DNA from: Flavobacteriales bacterium
Lineage (GTDB): Bacteria > Bacteroidota > Bacteroidia > Flavobacteriales_D > CANHHI01
Direction: 5' to 3'
Length of the DNA stretch: 16,759 nt
Assembly: GCA_947460225.1 (NCBI GenBank)
Contig: CANHHI010000016.1
Coordinates: 1-16,759, forward strand
Made by a program: the position numbers and the translations under genes. Positions within the stretch are counted from its first letter, which is position 1. The number at the start of each line of letters is the position of its first letter. Shown one piece after another: positions 1 to 7,428 of this stretch. The notes beneath the pieces are model-generated. The model saw only the letters and a program-made list of their open reading frames with translations, searched no databases and was not told the DNA's origin.

Positions 1-1889
1 ACGCCATTGTTGGCAAAAGTAGTAAATGCACCTGTCATTTCTAGCAAATTGGCATCAAAAACGCCCAAGGCAATAGCTGGATAAGCCGCCATGTTTTTGG
101 TGTTGATGCCCATTTCCCGCACCAATTTAATCACCGCAAGCGGTGTGGTTTGGCTCATCACCCAAACGGTAACAGGATTTAAAGAATTGGCAAAAGCATA
201 TTTCAAAGAAATAGATTCATGGCTGAATTCATAATTATCACTTTTGGGACACCAAGATTGCCAGCCGTCTTTGGTGTTTACGTCTATGCAGTACTCTTTA
301 TCTAAGACTTCTGTGCAAGGCGTAATGGTGCCTTCTTTGTCTCGGAGCATGGTTGCATACACAAAAGGTTTAAAAATAGAACCCGTTTGCCTTTTGGTCT
401 GTTTAACGTGGTCGTATTTAAAGTATTTGAAATTATGCCCGCCCGCCCATGCTTTGACATAGCCTGTTTTTGGCTCTATGCTGATGATACCTGCCTGCAA
501 AACTGCTTTGTAATATTTTATAGAATCCAAGGGCGAGAGCATGGTGTCTCGTTCATAGCCTTTGGCATTCCAAGCAAAAACACGCATTTTTACAGGTGTT
601 CTTAAAATTTTAGAAATCTGCTGGGGCGTTTTTTTCTCCCAAATATGGGGTTCTTCATCGCCATGGCACACAAATTGCTCGTTTTCTTCGCTAATATACG
701 AAGCTGGACGATTGCAAATAGGGCAAAGTTTACCTACAAGCACTTTGTATCTATCTGACTCATTTATGGCTTGCTGTATTTTGGATTGCGCCACTTCATC
801 GGTGGTTTTTTCATCGTAGGGCCAGTTCTTTCTGCCACGGGTGTCGGCGTAAAATTCTTTTTGCAGTGTACGCTTTAAGTGCTCTTGCATTGCCCATTCG
901 GCGTGCTGTTGTATGCGGCTATCCAAAGTGGTATAAATTTTCAAGCCATCATTGTATAAATCATAAGACCTGCCTTTGGGGGATAGATACAGCAAATTGC
1001 CAAATTCATCTTTGCTTTCCAAAAGTTCTTTAAGTTCAGCACGCAAAATTTCACGAAAAAACGGAGCCATACCCTCTTCATGGCTTTCTTTGACAAAATT
1101 CAATGCAATGGGCACGTTTTTGAGTCTGATGTAATCTTGCTCCGACAAGGGCAAAATAACATCGCTTTCTTTGCTAGAATTTCTAAACCATTGATGCAGT
1201 ACCACATTGCGCCTTTCTAAGGCTTTGAGGGGATACAAAACGGGATTATACAAACGTGGATTTTTTGCCAGCCCCACCAAAACTGCTGCCTCTTCTGGGT
1301 TTAACTCGCTGGGCAATTTGCCAAAATAAATGCGTGCCGCTGATTTTATACCCACCGCATTGTGCAAAAAATCAAAGCGATTGAGGTACATGGTTAAAAT
1401 TTCCTCTTTCGTATAACGTCTTTCCAATTGCACAGAAATAATCCATTCCTTGAATTTATCACGTATGCGCTTAATTTTATTGGTTTCACCAGATTTGGTA
1501 AATAGCATTTTAGAAAGCTGTTGGGTGATGGTGCTGGCACCGCCCATTTTACCCAAACCCGCCACCGCACGCAAAAGTCCCCAAGCATCTATGCCCGCAT
1601 GTTCAAAAAAACGCTCGTCTTCTGTGGAAATAAGTGCACTGATTACATTGGGCGAAATTTCCTCAAAACTGCATTCTTGGCGATTTTCAAAGAAAAATTT
1701 ACCCAAGAGCATTTGATCATCGGTGTAAATTTCGGTGGCTAAATTGTTTTGTGGATTGTCTAAATCTTCTACTTTGGGCAAGTCTCCAAAAAATTCCAAG
1801 CCAGCCAATGCAAGCATTAAAGCCAATATAAAAAGTGGCGAAAACACGAGTAGCCATAAGGCTAAAATTTTATTTTTTGTTTTTTTCAT
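1..1889 (-). CDS. Class A penicillin-binding protein (PBP1A-like), C-terminus cut by window edge
   Basis: Bifunctional peptidoglycan synthase that polymerises lipid II by glycosyltransfer and cross-links stem peptides by transpeptidation in the periplasm. My translation from the ATG at 1889 gives 629 complete codons before the window ends. A membrane anchor spans residues 8-30. The GT51 glycosyltransferase domain shows EDERFFEHAG with the catalytic Glu at 90, GGASTITQQL at 116-125 and an RYTKEEILTMYLN segment. The transpeptidase domain shows the SxxK box TGSIFKPF with nucleophile Ser504 and Lys507, and the second box SLN at 569-571. The KTG box lies beyond the edge. Unusual is a cysteine-containing segment (CPIC at 389-392, CHGD at 408-411) between the two domains. 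The gene starts 16 bases after radA and probably shares its transcript. The family is certain; a specific symbol such as mrcA/ponA is not. Confidence 0.95.
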   Translation of the reverse strand, partial: MKKTKNKILALWLLVFSPLFILALMLALAGLEFFGDLPKVEDLDNPQNNLATEIYTDDQMLLGKFFFENRQECSFEEISPNVISALISTEDERFFEHAGIDAWGLLRAVAGLGKMGGASTITQQLSKMLFTKSGETNKIKRIRDKFKEWIISVQLERRYTKEEILTMYLNRFDFLHNAVGIKSAARIYFGKLPSELNPEEAAVLVGLAKNPRLYNPVLYPLKALERRNVVLHQWFRNSSKESDVILPLSEQDYIRLKNVPIALNFVKESHEEGMAPFFREILRAELKELLESKDEFGNLLYLSPKGRSYDLYNDGLKIYTTLDSRIQQHAEWAMQEHLKRTLQKEFYADTRGRKNWPYDEKTTDEVAQSKIQQAINESDRYKVLVGKLCPICNRPASYISEENEQFVCHGDEEPHIWEKKTPQQISKILRTPVKMRVFAWNAKGYERDTMLSPLDSIKYYKAVLQAGIISIEPKTGYVKAWAGGHNFKYFKYDHVKQTKRQTGSIFKPFVYATMLRDKEGTITPCTEVLDKEYCIDVNTKDGWQSWCPKSDNYEFSHESISLKYAFANSLNPVTVWVMSQTTPLAVIKLVREMGINTKNMAAYPAIALGVFDANLLEMTGAFTTFANNG

Positions 1890-1905
1890 GGTTCAACAAG
1901 CAAAT

Positions 1906-3249
1906 TTAAGCAAAAAGAAAAGAAAATAAATCCCCTATTTTAGATAAAGCAACAATTTCTATTTGGTATTTTTTGGTGTCCAAAGCATGGTGGCTAGATA
2001 CCACTATTTGTTCATAGCCCAGTTGTTGGGCTTGGGCAATGCGGTTTTCCAAGCGTGGAATGGGTCTGATTTCGCCCGTGAGCCCAATTTCGGCAGCAAA
2101 GCACAAATGTTTTGCCAGCGCAATGTCCATATTGGAAGACAATATCGCTGAAACCACTGCCAAATCTATGGCAGGATCGTCCACCCGTATGCCTCCTGCA
2201 ATATTCACAAAAACATCTTTTTGCGCCAATTTAAACTGACAACGCTTTTCCAAAACCGCCAAAAGCATATTTAAACGGCGCACATCAAAACCCGTACAAG
2301 AACGCTGAGGCGTGCCATACACCGAAGAGCTGACCAAAGCCTGCACTTCCACCAGCAAAGGTCTTGCGCCCTCTATGGTGCTGGCAATAGCCACCCCACT
2401 AAGCCCTGTGTCGTATTGATTGACGAGCAATTCCGAGGGATTGTCTATCGGACGCAAGCCCGTGCCTTGCATTTCGTAAATACCGATTTCTTGGGTAGAG
2501 CCAAAGCGGTTTTTTTGCACCCGAAGCACACGGTAGAGGTGATTTCTATCGCCCTCAAACTGCAAAACCACATCTACGATGTGTTCCAAGAGTTTTGGAC
2601 CCGCCAAAGTGCCTTCTTTGGTGATATGCCCTACCAAAAACACAGGTACATGGTGCTTTTTGGCGTAGTCCATGATTTCCGCCGTGGCGGTTCTTATTTG
2701 CGAAACGCTTCCAGAAGGTGCATCTATGCTAGGGCTTTGTAAAGTTTGCACAGAATCTATCACCAAAAAATCAGCTTGCAAACTATGCGCTTGGGCAATA
2801 ATTTGTTCGGTATTGGTTTCTGCTAAAATCCAAACTTTGTCGTTTTTTAAGCCCAAGCGGTCGGCACGCATTTTGATTTGTTCGGCACTTTCTTCGCCAG
2901 AAACATACAAAGCACTGTATTGGTTGTTTTCCAAAAGCATTTGCAAAAGCAAGGTGGACTTGCCGATGCCGGGCTCTCCACCCAAAAGCATTAGCGAGCC
3001 ATCTACCACGCCCCCGCCCAAAACCCTGTTGAGTTCTTTGTCTTTGAGGATTTTCCGCTCCAAAGCGCAAAGGGCAATATCTTGCAAAACTTTTGCTTGC
3101 AAAGCCACTTGTGCCAAAGGCGTATTTTCTTTTTTGAGCACTTCTTCCACAAGCGTATTCCAACTTTGACAAGCCGGACACTTGCCGAGCCATTTGGGGG
3201 CTTGATGCCCACAATTTTGGCAGAAAAAAGCACTCTTGACCTTGCTCAT
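1906..3249 (-). CDS. radA: DNA repair protein RadA (Sms)
   Basis: RecA-like ATPase that helps process recombination intermediates and branch migration during DNA repair in the cytoplasm. The 447-residue protein has the usual family length (about 450). It opens with a C4 zinc finger (Cys10, Cys13, Cys24, Cys27). The Walker A motif GEPGIGKST is at 91-99, the Walker B-like strand FLVIDSVQTL is at 161-170, and the RadA signature KNRFGST is at 246-252. The C-terminal part is the Lon-protease-like fold, without the residues needed for proteolysis in this family. The ATG at 3249 directly abuts the maeB stop (TAAATG read on the minus strand), which suggests translational coupling. I see no separate promoter. 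The downstream PBP gene follows after 16 bases. Confidence 0.97.
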   Translation of the reverse strand: MSKVKSAFFCQNCGHQAPKWLGKCPACQSWNTLVEEVLKKENTPLAQVALQAKVLQDIALCALERKILKDKELNRVLGGGVVDGSLMLLGGEPGIGKSTLLLQMLLENNQYSALYVSGEESAEQIKMRADRLGLKNDKVWILAETNTEQIIAQAHSLQADFLVIDSVQTLQSPSIDAPSGSVSQIRTATAEIMDYAKKHHVPVFLVGHITKEGTLAGPKLLEHIVDVVLQFEGDRNHLYRVLRVQKNRFGSTQEIGIYEMQGTGLRPIDNPSELLVNQYDTGLSGVAIASTIEGARPLLVEVQALVSSSVYGTPQRSCTGFDVRRLNMLLAVLEKRCQFKLAQKDVFVNIAGGIRVDDPAIDLAVVSAILSSNMDIALAKHLCFAAEIGLTGEIRPIPRLENRIAQAQQLGYEQIVVSSHHALDTKKYQIEIVALSKIGDLFSFLFA

Positions 3250-5514
3250 TTATTGTTCTATTACCGCATTTAATACCGCAATGCGTGCCATATTCACAAT
3301 TTCACGCACATTCGCCCCCAACTGCATGACGTGGTAAGGCTTGCGAACGCCCAGCAAAATAGGTCCTATGCTGTCGCAATCGGTTTCTTGTTGCAAAATT
3401 TTATAAGTAATATTGCCCGCCGCTAAATTGGGGAATACCAAGGTATTGGTTTTTTTGCCCGCCAATTTAGAGAATGGGAAATTTTGTTTGAGCAAATCAT
3501 TGTTTAATGCAAAATTGGCTTGAATGCCTCCGTCCACAATTAAACTTGGATGGTCTTTGTGCAAAATTTCCACCGCTTTGGTTACTTTTTCCGCCTCTTG
3601 GGTGTTGGAATAGCCAAAATTGTCGTATGACAAAAGCGCAATATGTGGCTCTATACCAAACAAACGCACGGTTTTTTCCGCCATCAAAGTAATATTGACT
3701 AAATCATCTACACTCGGATTGATGTTGATGGTTGTATCCGCCAAAAACAAAGGTCCTTGCTTGGTTAAAAGCACATACATACCCGCCAATTTTTGCACCC
3801 CTTCACCCATGCCGAGTACTTTCAGAGCAGGTTCTATGCTTTCTTTGTATTTTCTAGTAACGCCTGTAATCAAGCAGTCTGCGTCTTGCTCTTCCAGCAT
3901 CATGGCACCAAAATGGTTGCGCTCACGCATCAAACGCATGGCATCATATTCGGTAAGTCCCTTTCTGCAACGTTTGGCAAACAAAGATTTTGCGTATCGT
4001 GCCCTGGTTTCCGCTAAGGCGTCCGACTTGGGGTCTAAAATTTCTATGCCGTCCAAATCCACGCCATATTGCAAAGCAACCTTTGCAATGCGCTCGGCAT
4101 TGCCCAGCAAAACAGGAATGGCAACGTCTTCGTCTTTGATTTGTTGAGCAGCTTTGATGATGCTATAATCCTCACCCTCGGCGAGCACCAATTTTTTCTG
4201 TGTTTTGGCAATTTTTTGCATCACTTGGCGAATGAGTTTTTCATCTCTGCCAATGCGTGCCCGCAAAGTGTCGGCATAGTGTTCCCAATCTAAAATGGGC
4301 TCTTTGGCAACACCACTCTCCATAGCAGCCCTTGCCACTGCTGGCGCAACCACCACAATCAAACGGGGGTCTAAGGGTTTTGGGATAAAATTATCCCTGC
4401 CAAAAGAGAGGTTTTTCAAGCCATAAGCCTGCGTTACCTCTTCGGGTACGGGTTCTTTGGCTAATCTGGCAATAGCACGCACCGCCGCCATTTTCATGGC
4501 TTCGTTGATTTGCGTGGCACGCACGTCCAAAGCACCTCTAAAAATATAGGGAAACCCTAGTACGTTGTTGATTTGGTTAGGGTGGTCTGATCTGCCCGTG
4601 GCAATCAGCACATCTGGGCGAGCCGCTTTGGCTAGGTCGTACTCTATTTCAGGGTCTGGGTTTGCCAAAGCAAAAACAATGGGATTTTCCGCCATGCTTT
4701 GTATCATCGCTTGGCTAAGCACATTGCCTTTGGAAAGTCCCAAAAACACGTCCGCTCCTTTTATGGCTTCTGGCAAAGTGCGCAATGCGGTTTTTTGCAC
4801 AAAATAATCTTTGTATTTGTTCAAATCCGTTCGCTCTGCGTGAATAACACCTGTGCTGTCTAGCATGATTATGTTTTCTCTTTTTGCACCCAATGCCACA
4901 TAGAGTTTGCCGCAAGAAATGGCAGATGCACCTGCCCCATTGATGACAATTTTCACGGTTTCTATGGATTTGCTTGCTATTTCCAAAGCATTCAACAGCC
5001 CCGCACCAGAAATAATCGCCGTGCCATGTTGGTCGTCGTGCATGAGCGGAATGTCTAACTCCGCTTTTAGACGCTCCTCTATTTCAAAGGCTTCTGGTGC
5101 TTTGATGTCTTCCAAATTGATGCCCCCAAAAGTGGGTGCAATGGCTTTGACCACTTGGATAAATTTTTCGGGGTCTTTTTCGTTGATTTCTATATCAAAA
5201 ACGTCAATATCGGCATAAATTTTAAACAGCAAACCCTTGCCTTCCATCACGGGTTTTGATGCCAAAGGTCCAATGTCACCAAGCCCCAAAACCGCTGTGC
5301 CATTGGTAATGACCGCAACTAAATTGCCCTTGGCGGTATATTTATAGACATCGTCTGGTTTTTCGGCTATTTCTAAGCAAGGCACAGCCACACCCGGCGA
5401 ATATGCCAAAGATAAATCACGTTGAGAAGTATAAGGCTTTGTGGGAACTACTTCTATTTTTCCCGGTTTTCCCTTTGCGTGGTATTCCAACGCATCTTCT
5501 TTTCTTATTTTCAT
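3250..5514 (-). CDS. maeB: NADP-dependent malic enzyme, MaeB type with phosphotransacetylase-like C-terminal domain
   Basis: Oxidatively decarboxylates malate to pyruvate with reduction of NADP(+), supplying pyruvate and NADPH in the cytoplasm. The 754-residue length and two-domain layout match the large bacterial MaeB family. The N-terminal malic enzyme part shows YSPGVAVPCL at 38-47, NGTAVLGLGDIGPLA at 71-85, MHDDQHGTA at 158-166 (metal and active-site region) and a dinucleotide-binding turn INGAGASAIS at 191-200. From about residue 425 the protein resembles phosphate acetyltransferase (LAEGEDYSIIKAA). In MaeB proteins that domain is thought to be regulatory, binding acetyl-CoA, rather than a working transacetylase. 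It is the first gene of a unit with radA and the PBP, and a good promoter lies 30-60 bases upstream. NADP preference is assigned from the family, not from residues I can prove. Confidence 0.95.
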   Translation of the reverse strand: MKIRKEDALEYHAKGKPGKIEVVPTKPYTSQRDLSLAYSPGVAVPCLEIAEKPDDVYKYTAKGNLVAVITNGTAVLGLGDIGPLASKPVMEGKGLLFKIYADIDVFDIEINEKDPEKFIQVVKAIAPTFGGINLEDIKAPEAFEIEERLKAELDIPLMHDDQHGTAIISGAGLLNALEIASKSIETVKIVINGAGASAISCGKLYVALGAKRENIIMLDSTGVIHAERTDLNKYKDYFVQKTALRTLPEAIKGADVFLGLSKGNVLSQAMIQSMAENPIVFALANPDPEIEYDLAKAARPDVLIATGRSDHPNQINNVLGFPYIFRGALDVRATQINEAMKMAAVRAIARLAKEPVPEEVTQAYGLKNLSFGRDNFIPKPLDPRLIVVVAPAVARAAMESGVAKEPILDWEHYADTLRARIGRDEKLIRQVMQKIAKTQKKLVLAEGEDYSIIKAAQQIKDEDVAIPVLLGNAERIAKVALQYGVDLDGIEILDPKSDALAETRARYAKSLFAKRCRKGLTEYDAMRLMRERNHFGAMMLEEQDADCLITGVTRKYKESIEPALKVLGMGEGVQKLAGMYVLLTKQGPLFLADTTININPSVDDLVNITLMAEKTVRLFGIEPHIALLSYDNFGYSNTQEAEKVTKAVEILHKDHPSLIVDGGIQANFALNNDLLKQNFPFSKLAGKKTNTLVFPNLAAGNITYKILQQETDCDSIGPILLGVRKPYHVMQLGANVREIVNMARIAVLNAVIEQ

Positions 5515-5544
5515 GGTGGTTTTATGCTAATACAAAATGCAAGG

Positions 5545-5576
5545 CAAAGATAAGAAAATTCGTGGAATAAGAGCAA
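5545..5576 (-). promoter_or_regulatory. Predicted promoter of the maeB-radA-PBP unit
   Basis: On the minus strand, TTG (5576-5574) is followed after 21 bases by TATCTTTG (5552-5545). This fits the Bacteroidota primary-sigma consensus TTTG/TTG, 19-21 bases, TAnnTTTG. The -7 box lies about 30 bases upstream of the maeB ATG, and the element sits between the upstream terminator and the gene, where a promoter is expected. Confidence 0.6.
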
Positions 5577-5633
5577 GAAAAGCCCGCTGCGTTTTATGAC
5601 TTAAATCTTCCTACAACCCAATAAAACTCAAAT

Positions 5634-5662
5634 AAAAAACTGGTTTCCTTGTAGAAAACCAG
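5634..5662 (-). terminator. Rho-independent terminator after the glycosyltransferase gene
   Basis: A 7-base-pair stem (CTGGTTT at 5640-5646 with AAACCAG at 5656-5662) encloses a 9-base loop. On the minus strand it is followed at once by a run of T (complement of 5634-5639). It lies 41 bases after the glycosyltransferase stop and upstream of the maeB promoter, so it cleanly separates the two minus-strand units. Confidence 0.8.
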
Positions 5663-5703
5663 CATAAGTACACGAAAAAATTTTTATTTTTTTTAATGCA
5701 AAT

Positions 5704-6708
5704 TTACAATTCCTTAAAATATTTCTTGCCCTGCACGAAAAAATCAAAAGCAATACTTTTGGGATATAAATCCATGCTAGGTGTTTTAATGTTTGCGTTT
5801 TCTAGGCGTCTTTTTTGCATAAATTTGGGCAATGCTTTAAAAAAAGCCCAATGCGCCTTCACAATAGCACCAATATACCGCCAATCCCCTTTACATAAAA
5901 AAAGCAAAGCAGCAAAACCATCTAACACAAGCCTTTGTAAGATTTTTAGTGCGAGATTGCTTTGTCTATAATTTTTCACCAGCATAAACAAACTGTTGCG
6001 AAAATTTAAGAATAATTTAAATGGGCTGTAAATGGATAAAGTTCCCCCGCCCAAGTGAAACACGTGGCTATCGGCAATATAAGCTATTTTATAGGCTCTA
6101 TTTTTTAATCGCCAACACAAGTCTATTTCTTCCATGTGGGCAAAAAAATCTGCATCAAAGCCCCCAAGTTCATGAAAAACTTTGGATTTAATAAACAAAC
6201 ATGCGCCCGTTGCCCAAAAAACTTCTGTGGTCTGGTTATACTGTCCATTATCTTTTTCTACACAGTCGTAAATTCTTCCCCTGCAAAAAGGATAGCCAAA
6301 AACATCCAAAAAACCACCTGCCGCACCCGCATGCTCAAAGTATTCGGGATTTTTATAGCTTAAAATTTTAGGTGAGCAAGCCACATGCGAAGAATTTTCA
6401 TTGAGCCAAGCCAAATTCGGGGCAATCCAGTTTGCAGTTACCGCCACATCAGAATTTAACAAACAATAAACATCTGCCGAAATCTGCTGTAAGGCAGCGT
6501 TATAACCGCCTGCAAAACCTAGATTTTTTTCAAGCCTTATGCAAGTGATTTCTGGAAAATGTTCTGCCACAAACGCCACCGAATTATCCGTAGAACCGTT
6601 ATCGGCAAGGTATAATTTTGCCCCAGCACTATGCTGAACCAGCGTGGGCAGAAATTTTGCCAACAAATCTACTCCATTATAATTTAAAACAACAACGGCT
6701 AATTTCAT
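5704..6708 (-). CDS. Family 2 glycosyltransferase
   Basis: Predicted inverting GT-A fold glycosyltransferase that moves a sugar from a nucleotide-sugar to an unknown acceptor, probably on the cytoplasmic face of the membrane. The 334-residue protein starts with the GT2 pattern VVVLNYNG at 5-12. It has ADNGSTDNS around Asp36 (nucleotide binding), an NSD triplet at 85-87 in the DxD metal-binding position, ATGACLFI at 166-173, and EEIDLCWR at 193-200, which matches the catalytic-base region. The overall pattern resembles rhamnosyltransferase-like GT2 enzymes. There is no clear transmembrane anchor, although hydrophobic helices near 245-285 may touch the membrane. It is the last gene of the rng-recX-unknown-GT run, starting 5 bases after the preceding stop, and a terminator follows. 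Substrate cannot be told from sequence, and no other polysaccharide genes lie nearby. Confidence 0.9.
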   Translation of the reverse strand: MKLAVVVLNYNGVDLLAKFLPTLVQHSAGAKLYLADNGSTDNSVAFVAEHFPEITCIRLEKNLGFAGGYNAALQQISADVYCLLNSDVAVTANWIAPNLAWLNENSSHVACSPKILSYKNPEYFEHAGAAGGFLDVFGYPFCRGRIYDCVEKDNGQYNQTTEVFWATGACLFIKSKVFHELGGFDADFFAHMEEIDLCWRLKNRAYKIAYIADSHVFHLGGGTLSIYSPFKLFLNFRNSLFMLVKNYRQSNLALKILQRLVLDGFAALLFLCKGDWRYIGAIVKAHWAFFKALPKFMQKRRLENANIKTPSMDLYPKSIAFDFFVQGKKYFKEL

Positions 6709-6713
6709 GGTGA

Positions 6714-6950
6714 TTATTGGATTATGCCTTGCCAGTGGTTGTGCATTTGCAAAAACTGCGTTTTACAATGCTGGAAAAATTCAGCTTTGAGATAATCTTT
6801 CAATGTCTGTACGCCCTGCACGGAAAGTGCATCTACTTTATAGACCTGCTCGTAATTGCCCCATTCTATGCGCAAAATATATTTTTGGTTGGCATGATAT
6901 ACACCAACGGTAAAACCCTCTGGGCTTTGAAAACTTTCAATCCACTTCAT
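6714..6950 (-). CDS. Small conserved-looking protein of unknown function
   Basis: I cannot place this 78-residue protein in a named family. It has no signal peptide, membrane segment, cysteine motif or zinc site. The N-terminal half alternates short strand-like stretches (EGFTVGVYHANQKYILRIEW), and the C-terminal half looks helical (TLKDYLKAEFFQHCKTQFLQM). A small cytoplasmic alpha/beta protein is therefore plausible. Its coding status is supported by context. Its ATG overlaps the end of recX by 14 bases, it is followed after 5 bases by the glycosyltransferase ATG, and no alternative long frame on this strand explains the gap. Its translation is likely coupled to recX. I recall similar short hypotheticals in Bacteroidota but cannot name one with certainty. 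Confidence 0.75.
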   Translation of the reverse strand: MKWIESFQSPEGFTVGVYHANQKYILRIEWGNYEQVYKVDALSVQGVQTLKDYLKAEFFQHCKTQFLQMHNHWQGIIQ

Positions 6951-7428
6951 CGCTGTCGTTGTATTTATACCAAACTTTTGTAATTAACGCCGTTGGGAAA
7001 CCCTTGCGCAAGAGGTAATTGAATAGCTGGGTTTTATTTTTTAAGGTTTTGCTCTCCAAAATGCTCAATCCCAATTGCTTTTTCTTTTTGCAAAGCAAGT
7101 TATACACTTGCTCTTCCTCTTGTTCTTGGCTGATCAATTCGTGCCAAATAATTTCAAATTGCGCTTGTTCTATGCCTTTTTGCGCAATCGCATAACTTAT
7201 TTTGATTTTCCCCCAATGGCGTAGAAAAAAATAATCGTGCACAAAAGCCCTGCAAAAACGCAAACTATCTACATAATTTTCATTTTCTAAGATTTCTAAA
7301 CCTTTTTGGGCTTCCGCTGGCGACAATCCTAGATGTTGGAGTTTTTGTAAAACTTCCAAAGGAGCATGCTCTTTTTTGGCACATGCTCCCCGAAGTGTAT
7401 TTATGGCTTTTTTACACAGTTCATTCAT
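6937..7428 (-). CDS. recX: Regulatory protein RecX
   Basis: Small helical protein that binds RecA and modulates, usually inhibits, its filament growth and recombinase activity. At 163 residues it has typical RecX length. It shows the three-repeat helical pattern: an N-terminal unit with KKEHAPLEVLQKLQHLGLS, the characteristic stretch ENYVDSLRFCRAFVHDY around residues 50-66, then WGKIKISYAIAQKGI (about 72-86). The last part carries a basic, leucine-rich repeat ending in YLLRKGFPTALITKVW. The start overlaps the end of rng by 8 bases and the end overlaps the next small gene by 14 bases, so it sits in a tightly packed operon. recA itself is not in the window. Pairing recX with an RNase gene rather than recA is unremarkable for genomes that scatter recX. 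Confidence 0.88.
   Translation of the reverse strand: MNELCKKAINTLRGACAKKEHAPLEVLQKLQHLGLSPAEAQKGLEILENENYVDSLRFCRAFVHDYFFLRHWGKIKISYAIAQKGIEQAQFEIIWHELISQEQEEEQVYNLLCKKKKQLGLSILESKTLKNKTQLFNYLLRKGFPTALITKVWYKYNDSDEVD

Noticed and set aside
1..180. Apparent lack of the KTG box in the PBP, suggesting a broken gene
   Set aside because: The reading frame is open to the window edge and the KTG box would normally lie past it; this is truncation by the window.
2672..3169. 165-residue plus-strand open frame opposite radA
   Set aside because: It lies fully antisense to an unmistakable radA gene, has low-complexity Ser/Lys-rich content and matches no family.
3620..4147. 175-residue plus-strand open frame opposite maeB
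   Set aside because: Antisense shadow of the phosphotransacetylase-like domain of maeB.
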